Positions 24,301 through 38,010 of a DNA stretch of 64,000 bases are shown piece after piece (the stretch's first letter is position 1; the number at the start of each line of letters is the position of its first letter). The DNA lies in contig PTEX01000003.1 of assembly GCA_003342815.1 (NCBI GenBank), forward strand, positions 5,351,898 to 5,415,897, given 5' to 3'. The notes under the pieces are model-generated. The model saw only the letters and a program-made list of their open reading frames with translations. It did no database searches and was not told the origin of the DNA. The position numbers and the translations under genes were made by a program. The stretch comes from Eudromia elegans. Its lineage: Eukaryota; Chordata; Aves; Tinamiformes; Tinamidae.

Positions 24301-27300
24301 TGTTTCATGTTTCTGTCTAATTGAAATGTTAAAGAACTGATCTCTGCTGTGTATTTAGTCTGGACATTCCAGCCTTTGAACTCTCACCAACACTGTGAGT
24401 AATATTATCCACACACATTCACTCTACTGTTACAGCAAAATCTCTACATCTGATTTTCTTTTTTAATCAAAGGACCAGCATGACGTATATAGTGAAAATA
24501 TTCATTTAGAAAAAAAAAAAAAAAGGAAAAGAAGGAAAAAGGAAAAAAAGGAAAGAAAAAAAATCCTCAGCCCATTACACCAGCTCTTGGGGAAGGAAGG
24601 AGGAAGCTTTCATTAGACTCACCATCATTTTCAGTTTTAATCACCTCTGTTCTTTTCAAATTAAAAAAGGAATTTTGATCAAGGGTCTAGAAGACCCAGA
24701 AGTGCCTTCTGGGGTTATCTGAACCAGTCACCTGTTTGGAAGAGACAGCCTTTCACCATCAGACGGATATGCATTTTCAATAATTAACTATTTTTAGCGT
24801 AGCATAAGTGAAAAATTAATAAGCCCCAGCAGCAAATAAGCACTGCAGTGTGGGTAGAGAAGAAAATACGGGCCACAGCTCAACCTTTTCCTTTGAAAGT
24901 TCAGCTTCCTTTCTTCTCCTCTACCTCCCACACCGTATGTTGCGAAGGGTGAAGTCCATCTTTAATAGATCCACATTTACATCGAGAGGTTGAGGTTTCC
25001 AGACTAGTCCAGGCATTAACATTAATCATCTCATTTCAGCACCTCTGGTGAGTAATTGCAGCTCTGAGGAAGAGTTTCCCTCTCCCCCCATTTTTTTCTA
25101 CCCAGCTGAGAGCTTCCCCCGAACTCTCAGCGATCCCATGGGGAGCTCATTGCTTCTGTGGTGCTCCCTGACCTGTTCATTTATTCAGTCACTTTGCTGG
25201 AGCAAGCAGTGAGTGGGAAGGATGAAAGTGGAGATGGGCTCTGGTAAAATGCACAGTTCTGGGGACACTGCAGCCAAGGTGGCATGAGGAGGAAGGATGG
25301 GCTGTAAGACCAGAGCACCACACACACATCCACCAAGGAGCTGGAACCACGCAGAGAAATCTTTTCACCCCTTAATAAAACAAGCAGAACATCACGCTAA
25401 GCGTGCATTGGTGAAACAGGGACACAGGGAGGTTCCAAGAACGTTCCCAGCTTCTCGGTGCTGTGATGGGAGATGAGTCTGGTCTGAGGGGTTCTGTTAG
25501 TGATGCTCAGGGTGAGGAAAAGGCGACATTAGGAGTTAGGACCCTACCTTGGCCCATTTAGTGTCATTCTATACTGTCTTTAGGCACTGCAGTGCTGGAA
25601 GTCAGGCTACAAGGCTCTGTTTCTCTCTCTGAATTTTAGCTTTATGCTAAATTTTAAGCAAAGAGAAACCAGAATTTCCTGAATATATGGAGAATAGATA
25701 TCAGCAGTGCCATAGTAACGTTTGGAATCTGAAGTTGATTTAATGAGGTGTCAATGAGGATTCACTTAAGGTGGGAAAATCTGGAGCCTACAATGTGCCC
25801 TGTATGCAGCATGTGAACTTGGGGACACCAGAGCAAAATAATAAAATAAAAAAATAAATGAGGGTTTAAGCAACTGCAGCTCTGTCTTGAGCTCACCACG
25901 CAGATGTGTCCTTGTTGTTCTGCAGCTTTTGAATCAGTGGCTGAAGGGATCTGTTTCTCATTCCTTTAAATGGAATGGAAAATTTTAAACCCCACAAATA
26001 GTGTAGATTTACTCAATGTAGAGTTTTCATCGAATCAAGAAATGTAGAATGTATTGTCTAATTTCTGTACTTCCATTTCCAGTTTAAAATATATGAAAGC
26101 CTATGATCAGTCCCCATTAGACAGCTGGGTAAAAATACTAGCAACCAAGGAAAAACCAAAACCTGTAGGACCAACACCTAAAACTGGAGCACATAGTTAG
26201 ATTGCTCTGTGGAATAAGGAAATAAAATTTTGTTCAAGCAAGATTACACAATAACAAAGGCTTGAATGTCCCAAATAAGCTTAGTTTTACAATGCAATGT
26301 AATGACTATGACCTTGTTATGAAAATGACCTGCAGATTTTGACTTGAGGGGACAACTGTTATCAATTTCACAGTGGTCTTCAGGGTTCAGAGACTGAGGA
26401 CAAAACCTCGTGGCAGGTGCTGTCCTGCCACTAACACTGTCAGGTGTTAGTCAAGCAGAGTCTCAGCAGAATCAGTACAGGTTTTGATGCTGCAGTATAA
26501 AACACTTGCATTTGATTTTCAGAGTGCCCAATTTTTTTCCCCTGAAGACAGTCCTGTTTTTCACTTGGTTGCCAAGTTAAATAAATTCCTTATTTGCCTA
26601 TTGTTCCACCCAGAAATTTAGCTGCACCGGGTGGCTAAATGGTGCAGGATAATTACATGTTTTTAAACATTGAGACAATGACAGCTGTTTTTATTTGAAG
26701 CATCTTAGTGCAGGAAGGAAACTGAAATTCTTATTTTAAGGTTTTGAATATAGCTGGTATAATGGTTATGTACTGGTCAGAAGTGAGAAAGGATGCTTAG
26801 AAAGCATTATGCAAAAGAGAAAATCAGTATTTTATTTTGAAACTGCTGATGCTTGAACTTTATATTTCCAATTAAAAATGATAAAGTTAAGAATACAGTG
26901 TGTCAAGTTAGCACAAGTGAAACCTTAAATGAAGTATGAATTATTTGCAGTATGTTACGCAGATTTAACTTGCCTCACAATAGCAAAGGACATCTCTGGG
27001 CTGTGTTTACTGAGTGGTAACTGTTATATTTTCAGCAGAGGCAGGAGATGCCATTGGTTAAGTCCTGTTTGAAAATGTATTTATGGTCAGACCCTGGAGT
27101 ATTTCAAATCACTGATGCGAGGTGCTGACAGTATAGATCAATGCTTCTTACTGACAGAACTGACCTTTGTTGTACCAAGAAGTGAAATTCTTATGGGACA
27201 AAAACTTTAGTACTTGGTTGCTGTTAGTTGGATTCAATTACCCAAGGAGCAAGCTGAAAAAAAATTGGAACAGTAGCTGAATATGTTTGAGACTGTTCTA

Positions 27301-30300
27301 GACAGGTGGAAGGCAGATCACATACCTACTGATAATATAATATTCTTTATATGAATTTTGAATGGAGATATAAATTGCCTGCTTCACAGTCAGACGCGAA
27401 CTGGTGATTTCACTTCAGTGTGTGTAACCTGAAGTGCAGAATCGTAATTAATAATAAATCTGTGCAAACAAATGTCACACAGCCTCTCCTCTCCTGATTA
27501 TGAGATAGATAATCAGAACACAACCCAAATATCACGTTCTATGAAAGCAAAGGGATCCTACACAGAAAAATCCCAACAAAGCCACCTCCCAGTACACACC
27601 ACACTAAAAATAGCAGCCCGCTGCAAGTTACCTTTCCAATAGCACAGCCCTTCTCCATGGCATGTCTAGTGGCATAGCAACACACAGAGCTCCCATTAGC
27701 ACAGCAAACATTCCCTCTTGTGCCTGCAAACGTGGATGCACCACTGCCATCACCAGAACACAACTGCGGCACTGACACATGAAAGTGTCTGTGACAGCCT
27801 AGGGAAATTGCTGTATTTTTGTTGCAGAAGGAGACTTGCAATCCAGGCTAACAAATTATTCATTTATCTATTTGTTTGCATTATGGGACCCCGAAACAAG
27901 ATCAGGGCTCCTTCATGGTATACACTGTGAAGACACGTGAAGAAGAGAGCAGTCGGCACCCCAGAGAGCTCGCAATCTGCATAACAGGCAGGAGCTAACC
28001 CGTGAAAGGCAGCTGGGCTGGGAGAGTACAATAACGATTAAACGGGTATGCATAGCATCCTTCTCATTAAAAGATGGTACTAATTTGAGGGCATCATGGT
28101 GGAGGTAGCTTGAAGGAAGAATTTAAATGAGCTTAAGAAGCCATCTATACAACAGGGATATTTTGCAGTCATGATCTGGGCTGAGGGGCATCCGGGAGGT
28201 GCTCGAGGGAGCGAAGGGAAGCGGGCACTGAGGCACTGTGAGTGATTACAGTGGGTGCACCAAGTCTTCATTAGTGTGCCTGAAATTAATAATTTTTCAT
28301 TGTGGTAGGCTAGTCCAGGTAACACTGTGGCTTTTTGAGGGGAACTTCAAGTTCTCCTAAAACACATCCTAAAAGAGAGGCGATGCTTCTGACACAATGC
28401 CCTCAGTGACAGATCGTGCATAAGCTTGAATATTGTCTCTTAAGTTTTTGAGTAAAGCAGTAACAACCAGGGAAATATGATTATGCTGTGTTCACTTTGG
28501 TTACATGATGGGATGGTTTTGCTCTGTCAGGGTAGGCATTACCCAAGGGCAGGTGGGGGAAGGTTTTTAGGTACACACGGGCAAACAGACACGCTACCTG
28601 CGAGACCCTACAGATCTTGCAGCAGAAAAAAGTCTGAAAAGTGACTTCGGGTTTAGTCTGGGGCACCTGAGACCTTTCTTCAAATCTTCAGCTTCTCAAC
28701 AGATTTCTATACAGCTAGAGACTCCCTTAATGGTGCTATTTATCCCTCATTTATCAAACTAGCAAGAGTCATTTTCTTCCTCTGACTTTACTGGATGCTG
28801 TTCATCTACTGACATTTATAGTCTAGTTTCTGGTGCTGAATTGTGCTAGAGAATGCGGGTAGGTATTTTAACACTGGGCTAAAACAGCAGGGCTGTTTTT
28901 TCATAAAAGAATCTTCAAGAACGTGCAGTTCCTATAATCTAGGAATGAATGACTTCCAGTATGAGACTGAAGACTAAAATATGAGTGGACAGGTTAATGG
29001 GTATTTGTACCTTGGGCAATAGTTTGTGAAGAGTCATTAGAGGTTGAATTCTGTTCTAAATTAAAATCTAGACAGGTAGCTGAAATAGCTACAATGCAGT
29101 CAGCAGAGAAACTGTATTTGCAGAAGAGTAAAGTGTAACTCCAGACACACATTTATGTGACCAGGCGCAACACAGAGTTCTTCAAGACTCTCTGCAACTC
29201 TGAAATCTCAGGTCTTGTTTCAGAAGTGTCTTAGGCAATTAATTGTATGATATTTTCTAAAGCATCTAAGTAGATTAAAGACTTAACCTCCTGAAAAAGT
29301 CAATGGCAGCCCAGTCTGTAGTTGGCTGTACTGCTTGTGTACTACTTTCATTTTCACTTGAAGTCAGTGAGATTTGTTTCTTGACATCAGAAACTTTCTA
29401 GTGTGGGGCTTAAGTTTTGTAGTAGGGGAAGCCATTTATTAAAGGACAACTCAGACCTGGAGACTTGGCTATTTTTCCAGGAGAGAGTACACCATAAGCA
29501 ACTTTGTGTGTTTTTTATAGACAGTATGGACAGTTGGAGTCAAGTCAGGGATTTCCATGGCTGCTAATCCACTCCCTGCCTCAGATCCTCATGCTTCTCC
29601 CTTGGCACGTCTGGATTTTGCCTGTTCTCCACAGTAATAGTTTTCTGCTCCCTCTCTGGCTGTACAGCAGCCCCATGCTTTTGAACTGCAGGAGAATGGG
29701 AAATGAATGCACACCCTTGGGTTTCTTGCTTTATTTCTTACCAGTGCTGGTGAGTGAATGCAGGTCATAGAGCACTTGCAGGTATTTTTAGGTACAGAGA
29801 GAAAAGATCCTTCCATTTCTAGATCAAAGATGCATGTAAGAGCTAATCTGGCAATGAAGAGGTGTGGAGAATGGGGGAAGGAACAGGTTTATATATAAAG
29901 GAAAACATTTACAAGTCAACTCTTACATCCCTAAAATTCTCCGGATGCTGTGCCAGAAAAGCCGGTGGGTGCAGGGTGTGTAACTGCGTTTGTGCACTGA
30001 CTGTGGGTGGGGAATGGGAAGGGAGGTTTGTTTACTACAGTTTTACTTCATTAATATTTCAGTCTCAGGTGCAGAACTTGGAGAGTCTCACTGAAATCAC
30101 AAACAGCACTGACTGTGGTGTTTGTGACAGTGCCATGGGGCGTTTGCATTATTTATCCCAGGCTGCACTACCCATACAGCTTCCAGGGAATATTTTCAGA
30201 CAGAATCACTAATTAGCACATATGTGGAATCTTCTCAAAGCAGTTGGGAACTCTCCTCATTACTTTTTAATTTTTTTCTATTTGCTGAACGTATGTCAAA

Positions 30301-30568
30301 GATGAAAATTCAAAAGGATGGTTTGGAGGAATTTTGCATATTAAACATGCCAAATGAAAAGAGTAAAGTCTTTCATCTGGACATTGAAAGAGAGTGCAAG
30401 TGTCTCCTGTCCAGCAAGCTCATGCTGCATCGCTCTGGCGTTGTCACACAATTGCCCAAACTCTGCGAGTGCCACTAAGCCTTGTAGGCTGTTGCTTGGT
30501 GGCACTTAATAAGTGCCCACTTTGACCTTGGAGGTTGGTAGTGATTAGTTCTCCTTAAACAGGTCACA
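21311..30568. other. Gene-free stretch
   Basis: No gene, RNA gene or transposon was recognised. The 184-codon minus frame at 23416-23970 has no domain and runs across a small GATCCTG direct-repeat patch at about 23567-23590. Otherwise the stretch is ordinary A+T-rich DNA with a purine run at 24509-24563. Confidence 0.55.
24509..24563. repeat. Purine-rich low-complexity run (A/G)
   Basis: About 55 bp contain only A and G on the plus strand: a poly-A core followed by GGAAAA-type units. It could adopt unusual structure, but such runs are common. Confidence 0.85.
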
Positions 30569-30622
30569 GAAAAAAAAAAACCCAAAAAACCCCAAACCAA
30601 CCAAACAAAAAAACCCAAAACA
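30569..30622. repeat. A/C-rich low-complexity tract
   Basis: The tract is a run of A blocks separated by CC or CCC on the plus strand. A similar short tract occurs at about 15773-15803. It is low-complexity sequence and lies close to the TCCTC array. Confidence 0.7.
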
Positions 30623-30670
30623 CAAGCATTTTGCATCCCTGGATAAAACATGCTTTTTATATGTATATAC

Positions 30671-30734
30671 TCCTCTCCTCTCCTCTCCTCTCCTCTCCTC
30701 TCCTCTCCTCTCCTCTCCTCTCCTCTCCTCTCCT
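30671..30734. repeat. (TCCTC)n pentanucleotide microsatellite
   Basis: About 13 nearly perfect TCCTC units form a strict pyrimidine/purine mirror tract. On the minus strand it reads as GAGGA and yields an Arg-Gly-Glu-Glu-Arg string in a spurious open frame. The strand asymmetry makes it a candidate triplex (H-DNA) former. Confidence 0.95.
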
Positions 30735-33514
30735 TTTCATAATTTGTATAATGAAGCACTTATTGCGGTGTTAAGATTAGAGAACTACCCTAGTGTACCT
30801 TCTCAGATTGTTCCCAACTCATTTGATCAATTCTGACACTTTATTTTTCTACTTTAGCTTATTCTCTGGCTTTTGCTTTCTTAACCTAGTTTTATCAGTC
30901 ACACATTTCACATGAATTTACAGGGATAGCAGTGAGAGCAAAATGATTGATGTACCCTTGTGCACTGCAAAAGACCAATTTAAGATACAACTTCTCTAAG
31001 TTAAAGCACAATTTAGCAGCTACATAAATGTTTAAAGTTTTTTTTTATTATGGATTTAAATACCACATAAGAAAGCTTTTATTAGGAGTCTTAGGTGCTC
31101 TTTTCCAAAAACTAAAACCACAATACTGAAATATTAACAAACCAAAACATTAGTTCATCTATCACATCACAGTCAACTAAAAGGAATATTGCAAATCAGA
31201 AAAGTCTTTTCCTTTTCACCAACCAGAAATAAAAGACCAAATCCCCAGCTCCTGCCACTATTGCTCTGTCCTCTCAAATATCTGTTCAAGGTTTCCAGCC
31301 TATAGATGAGGTAAACAGAATAGAATACAATGAAATGAAAAGTTAAAATGATCAGAAAAAAAATCTTTAATAAAAGGATTAATTTATTTGAAAAGTTCAG
31401 TTTTCTACCCCCAAAGCATCTTTAGTGAAAAATTTTGACAACTCTAAAAAGGATCACTAATGGTGAGGATTAATGGTAGTTCTGTGTCTCTACATCTATG
31501 ACACATCTGTCACTCATTTCTTTTTGTGTCAAGTAAAAGAGTTTGGCAAAGGCAGTGTCAGAGTCGTTCCTCTTATAGTTCCTCTTTAATATATGCTCAA
31601 GAGATGGCCTCAAGTGATGGATAGATAGTTACACTCAGTGGCAATATAAATGCAATGAAACGGGAGAAGAGAGGGAACAATAACACTTTGGCTATTTTTT
31701 TTTTTTATTTATTTCAAATTTAGATTTTTCGTCCTTGAAGTGCCATGAAGTGGATTCAGGTGAAATCAATTAGGAAAAGGAAGTCAGTGGCAAAGACTTC
31801 AGAATTTAGTAAATGAGTAAAATGTTTATAACAGACATGGGCGATTTTTTTTTTGCAGTGGTTACCTTCAACCCTGATATACTCAAATTTTTTTTGAAAT
31901 ACCTCAAGATTTTTTAAAGGATGTGGATATTTTCACTAAAGGTGAAAGCCTGTTTTAATTTTTCACCCTTTTCTGTGCTGCCAACCTCCACTTCAGTTGC
32001 CACCATGCAAATTACTCCTTAGATTGTATAACCAGCTATCATCAAATCACCCCATGAAAGTGCTGTTAAAGCAGGTTGCCAGTTCTCCCGACTGACACTC
32101 TTTTTGTGACTGACACATATTCAACTTATACTATCACTTGTGGTACTGGTGGATTTGGCCCTCACACTTCCCTGGGAGCTGTGCACATCAAGTCAATCTG
32201 AAAGATCCACACAAATCAACTCACCCTTGCTGTCCTTTTTCCTTTTAAATACTTTTATTTGTGATTCCTCCTAATTATTAAGGCACTTCAATAGCTTCTT
32301 TCTAGCTAACTCTATCTAAGGCAAGATAAGAACGGAGTAAAAAATTGCTTAGATATCTCAAACTTTTGCTAATTATTATAAACATTTACTTATTGCCTGT
32401 CACTGAGGTAGCTGGAAGGTAGCCCAAACATAAAATGAGCATACCTTGGTAGCAAGCCAGTGTCCATAATTCACTAGCATATGAGCAATTGGTATATATA
32501 TTTACCACATGATCCACATACAGTCTGTATGATTAAATCTATCTGTCTATCTATAAATATAGATATATAAAATTCAACAGATTACTCCTTTGGCTTACAG
32601 TTGATGAGTCTCAATGAATAATCATGAGTCTTTAGACGGGCGTTTTGTGCGTTTTCCATGTGCAAGTGCCCCTAAGCCATCTCAAAATCGGACTTTGAGT
32701 GCGCTGCATTTGATTTGATTTTTATTTTTTTAACAATATGTTGTTGAGATGGAATGTAAAATAAGAATTTCTGGAACAAAAATTGATGAAACTGCTGAGG
32801 GTATGGTGTGTATGTGTGTGTGTATACATATCTAAACATAAAACCTCCCAGGAATGAAAGCCTCTCACAAAATGAGAGTATATTAGAATTTCTGAATTGT
32901 ACTAAGTAGTGTGAGTCAGGTGTGCTCTGTTTGAAATTTTATACATTATGCCTGCTTTACTCTTCGAGGCACTCAGAAGTGCTCTGAACTAACTGCAAGG
33001 GAAGGTGTGCTAAGTGTGAATCATCTGATCGTCGTCGTTTGTGCAGCATCTGCTCCATAGCATGATTAATTATTTTTGCATGTTCAATTCATGACGGTTA
33101 CTTGAGAATTGCCTTAACTAAGTGTTAAGATTGCAGCTATTGCAGAATTCGTTATCTTGATTATCATTAGTGATAGGCAGAGGAGATTCTGCCAGTCTTC
33201 TTCACATTTTGTTCTGAAAACTTCACGGTTAGCTCAAAATTGTGCTCTCCACTGTATATCTACCTAGGCAGCACGAGGGCAAGACCCATCCAACAGCCAA
33301 AATAAGTGATTTTTGGCTCTGAGCGCTGATGGCAGAACAGATGCAATGTGCCTCCTTACCAGTTGTGTAGGATTAAATGCCTCTGTAGCACTGAAGTGAA
33401 TGTACCTTGTTTAAAAAATGGTCAAAGGTTTTTCATTTGGAGAAAGGGATCAGTGTGATGCATGCATTTAGCTTAATTAGAGACCATCAAATTCTGTGTA
33501 CTCTCTTTGCACAG
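30735..33514. other. Gene-free stretch; possible conserved patch near its end
   Basis: No open frame reaches 60 codons across most of this part. A short TG-rich microsatellite lies at about 32805-32825 and an irregular ATCT/ATAG tract at about 32538-32570. The patch at 33020-33200 has dense ATTA, TAAT and GATAA-like words and could be a conserved element; this rests on texture only. Confidence 0.5.
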
Positions 33515-33560
33515 ACCTTTCTCTGAAATCCAGTTAGAAGCTCAGAATTTCATCCAGCAG
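33515..33560 (+). other. Exon-like segment, 46 nt, with good splice sites
   Basis: A pyrimidine-rich acceptor (GTACTCTCTTTGCACAG) is followed after 46 nt by CAG/GTAAGA, an almost ideal donor. One of the three frames is open: after one leading base it reads PFSEIQLEAQNFIQQ, while the other two frames contain stops. The peptide could be a coding exon entered with two bases of a split codon carried over. A 46-nt open frame is not statistically informative, and I could not match the peptide to a protein. It may be a chance pair of sites, a non-coding RNA exon or a real small exon. Confidence 0.3.
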
Positions 33561-36500
33561 GTAAGAGCTTGGTAGCACTACGATCCATTACTTTCTGGTG
33601 GTGTCACAGATACGCTCAGAGACTCAGACACCAAAGAAAACTGCCAGCCGAGAAATCCCTATTTAGCAGGAGTACGATATGTAAAGTTGTCACCCAGATA
33701 TGTGCACTAATATGGTGCTAGCATAGGGACATACTTTTCATTAAGGTATTTATAAAAACAGAAGAAACCAAGTAACGTTTCCCTACCTCAAATAAAACAA
33801 GCAATATCATACATTTTCACTTATGGGAAGTAAACTCATATAGCTACAAAAATTTACTTGAATTGCTGCTCTGGTGTTTTCTACTGTAGTTTTCTCTTTT
33901 CTTTCTATTGTAGTTTTATGGTAGAGTCCAACTCTCATTAGCCCCGGGTTTTAGGAAGGTGAGCAGTACTGGCTAGTCTCGCACTTTTTACATCACGAAT
34001 TGCATTCCCTTATTTTACTTCAGGCTTTTGATCTCTTTTTGAAGTTGTTCTTGGTAGATATTTTCAACTTTTCCATGCTGTATGATGTCGAAACAGTCTT
34101 TTAGTTGGAAGCAGAGGTTTTAGCATTGAAAAATCACCTGATTCCAGAAAGCAGGAGCTCTAGGTGCCGCATAGAAGTGAGCAGTTCACAGCAAGAACTG
34201 TCAGTGCTGGTAACTATCCTAAGCACTGACTGGCCTTTGATGCCAAAGGCAGGGGATGGAGCTGATAGAGCATCATGGCAACTTATGCAAGTAGCTCATA
34301 TATTCATAGCTCTTACTTGTCCTTAATGGGCCTGCGTTATAAGATAATGGGTATCTTATTTCCTAAGGAGGTATTTAAAACACTATCTGCATTTAGAAAG
34401 CACTTCAAAACTGGAAATGGAAGAAAATGTGTGCTAATACAAGTACTCCTTATCCTGCAAATGCATAATCATGTAGATCTCAGTATATGGACTTAAGTGA
34501 TTAGCTGATTTTTTTAAGAGAGAATTTCAAGCTCTTTTGGGGATTTGAACTACAATTTTGCTGTAAAAATCAATGAACAGCATGGCTAGAACTCTGCTCA
34601 ATCCCTGGAAAATGCACTAACCAAATACTAAGAAATTTTTAAGGCAGCTAGAAACACAATTGTGTTAGAAAGCCAGGCTCAAAAAATAGGATGAGATTTC
34701 CGATCAACTGATTGACTAACTTCAATTAACAGTTATTTAATTGTAGGCATTCATTAATATCATGACATTCTCCTAGTTGGCACCAATTGGTGTCAGACAT
34801 GTAAGAAAAGTCTCATTTCCCTTAGGGTGTACATGGCTGGTTTAATTTGCCTGAGGGCTTTTGACTGTAAAATCTCAACCAACATTAAACAAGTAAAGCT
34901 AAAATACATTGGTGAAATCCCAAATCAGGACAGATGTTTCTTCAAAATGATGTGCAAGCCCCGATATTCCCATGGAAACAGTTTTGAATTTAATACTTTC
35001 ATGTAGTGATTTCAACTACATAACCGAAGTTATACAGTGCGTGCAGTACTCGTGCACATGTGACTGTGGGTGTATCCTGACAGGTCCAGGCAGTTATACT
35101 CATAGCAAAGGTTGCCTATGTTTTTTTCTGTGTGTGTGTGTGCGCGAGTCTATATAGACACATACATATATATTTAATAGTGTAAGTATGTGATGATGAA
35201 GTGATATGTCTCTTTGGTTCTTCTGTCTGTTTTGTTTCTTTAGAGAGTGTAAAAGTTAAAATCTCATTTCAGTGATAAATTCTCAAAATAACGTTGAAGT
35301 CTAATGTTGAATTTTTTTTTTCAGGTACCATTACCAAAGCCAGTCCCAGGAAGCAATGCTGGTGGCAACCCTCTGCTGCTGTGCTGAGCTAGTTGTTATT
35401 GAAATGCTACATACACTTATCACAGCAGATCAGCACCTTAGTGCCAAAATAACAAGTGGACAAATAAATCCCACTGCCAGGGGAAAAGGCATTAACCTAA
35501 ACATCAGGATGAAAAGCTTAGTGGCCAGGGTTAGTTGTAGTGAACATGGAGAAGGCAATATGAGAGATAACATTAAGGCCAAGTCTTTAAGGAAAGCAAT
35601 TACCATTTTTTTTAGTATGGTAGTCTGTCAGTTTATGTCTAGTCTTCTGTGTGCATTCACACCAATCTCTTTACTCTCTTATAGTTTAGTCTCCTTTTTT
35701 TTCTCTGACTCTCCCTCTTACAGTACAGAGTCATTTCCATCCTCCATATACGTATTATTTCATTTCCCATGCCAAAGCTCACATCATTATTTTCTGTTGG
35801 CATTTGTAATTTGCATAGGACCATTTTTATTATTTCTCCCTCCTTAATGGCATTTGCTTTTCAATCATATGATGCTCCACAGATTTCATCTGCAGAGAGT
35901 GAAACCTTGTAGTGAAAATGAGAGAGGGTGAATGGATCTTAGGCAAAGGCAATACAGGGCAAACAAAGCTTGCTGGAAACAGAGAAGGAAGTTGATAATG
36001 AAATACTTAGACTATAATTAGAGACAGATTCATCTTGCAAGACTGTTTCCCTGATCTGGACTATAAGAATTTTTAAATTATTATTATTTCCTTATATCTA
36101 GATGTTGGCAATCTAAACCATATCTTTCTCCAAAAGTATTACCAGATATAACGACCTTGAAAAGTCACTAATGCTCTTAATGTAGAATTATCTGATGAAG
36201 GTCAATCAGCATCAGATTTCAAGTCACGTGCTGGTCACCATCGAGGCTTTCAGCTGGCTTTGCACTGCAAGATATTGGTCCCTAGGATGCAGTTCAGCTG
36301 GTCCCTCTGCGCCGTCAGATGTATGTGATGTCAGAGCAGGATTATTAAACTTCAGACAAAAATATATCTAAGTTGATTATATGAAAGAAAAAGGGATAAA
36401 GACACTTGAGACTGACTTTAAATGAACCTGCTTTCCCATAAAGTTGGGGAAAAAATAAGGATTTAGTACTTAATTCTTTGGAAATTGATGGAACATTCAG

Positions 36501-37354
36501 CTGCTCTAGATTTTATCCTATGTATCACCTCAGACAAAGTCTTGCATAGGTTTGGATTAGAACTAGTCGAGAGTATTGCTGAAATTTGGTTATAGAACTT
36601 TTTCATCAGTACTAGCTCAGAGACCTTCACATGTTGATGCATCGTACAAGGAGCACGTTGGCAGTTTTAGCAGCAAAAAGGGAATATCAGCTTTGTAGAG
36701 GAGGAGATGGCCTGGCCTAGGTCTGATTATACCTTTTCACCCTCAGCAATCAGTACCTGCTTAATCCTGTGGTAGATGATCTGTTGGTTTCAGTCCTGTA
36801 TTGAAGAACAAGAAGGGAAGGCAGTACTGGAAGAGAGGAAGAAATGAGATTAATAGTATGGATCAAAACCAAACCACATTGACTGTGGAAATAAAGGTTG
36901 TCAGGCGGTTTGTGTCAAAGATGCCTCTGGCTGTAGAAAGGTGCACACTGAGCATTGGGAAACCCTCTCCTGTTTGAAAGGTGTTTTCAGTAATGACCGT
37001 ACTCCTTAAGAAACTAGCTTTAATGGTCAGAAAGGAAGTTGCAGTTTATATCATAAAGGTTTTTATCACAGGATTCAGGTAAAGGGGATTTAGCGGGCTA
37101 GATTGCTCTTGGACCTTAGGTGTTCCCCTCTTTGGTGTCTCAGTTTGGCACTTGTCAACCTGAGATGTTTCTGTGCCTTCATGGAAGACTGAATGAAGGC
37201 AATTCAGGGAGTTTTCATCAAGTTACAGTATCTCTGACTGTATTAAAGTACATCATGTTCAGTTTCATTCAGTTTAACCAAATGTTCCAGTTTTCTCTAT
37301 ATGTGTTGTTTTTCTTCAGAAGTATGTATTTACCTGCCTAAAATTTTTCATGTT
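33561..37354. other. Gene-free stretch
   Basis: The 163-codon plus frame at 35356-35847 starts just after an acceptor-like poly-T/CAG at about 35325. It is Ser-, Phe- and Leu-rich in its second half because the DNA there is pyrimidine-rich, and it shows no domain. A short TG/CG microsatellite lies at 35129-35147. No other feature was recognised. Confidence 0.5.
35129..35147. repeat. Short (TG)n/(CG) tract
   Basis: About eight TG units end in GCGCG. This alternating purine-pyrimidine tract is a minor microsatellite. Confidence 0.7.
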
Positions 37355-38010
37355 TTCCCCAATTCATTTATTAAAACATTGGATAGCATCATTGGACTCA
37401 CTATTTCCTTTGAGATCCCATCATAGACCCTCTAAATGAGAGAGGAATACCCACTAACCGTGGGTTTATGAATTCTGTCAGACAGTTTTTAATCCATTTA
37501 ATAGTTGAAATATTGATGTTGTTTGGTGCTAATTTTTAATCAGAATATTCTTGTGATACTGAGCTGAAGTGCATTCAGTCTAAATATATTAACACAACCA
37601 CTTTTATCAACATATATAGTAATTTCATCAAAAACATGATTAAATGAATTTGACAAGATGTATTTTCCTCCAAACTATATTGATTGACATAATTATTTAT
37701 TACCATCATTTAAATCTGTATTGATTGAACTCGTCATTTGCTGGTCCATTAATTTTCCTGGGTTTTGATGTCAAACTAATCAGATTATTTGGCTCTTGCT
37801 CTAATATGAGCTTTCCTGTAGCCCTCTAGAATCTTTCCAATACTGTAATGTATACATGGAAGTTAATGCCTGGATTTTCTTGGCCAGTAATTTGAAAACC
37901 CTTGTTAGTATGCTATCCATTTGTGCTGATTTAAGAAAGTCTATTATTTTTAATGCTGTTTAGCATATTGCCACATATTTTTGAAAGAAAAATATTCTGG
38001 CACCATAAAA
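37355..38010 (-). mobile_element. Ancient CR1-type LINE fragment (reverse-transcriptase region)
   Basis: The plus strand follows, in order, the antisense landmarks of the reverse-transcriptase part of old amniote CR1 elements: TTTTTAATCCATTTAATA near 37488, an ATCAGAATATTCTTGTG match, AATTTCATCAAAAA near 37620, GACAAGATGTATTTTCC near 37652, TATTGATTGACAT, TTGATTGAACTCG, CATTAATTTTCCTGG and GATGTCAAACTAATCAG near 37768, then GCCCTCTAGAATCTTTCC and GCTGATTTAAGAAAG. The element is on the minus strand, has many stops and indels, and encodes nothing functional. It is far more diverged than the other two CR1 copies. Confidence 0.78.

Noticed and set aside
35356..35847. 163-codon ORF after an acceptor-like tract
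   Set aside because: The hydrophobic second half reflects pyrimidine-rich DNA; there is no domain and no matching donor.
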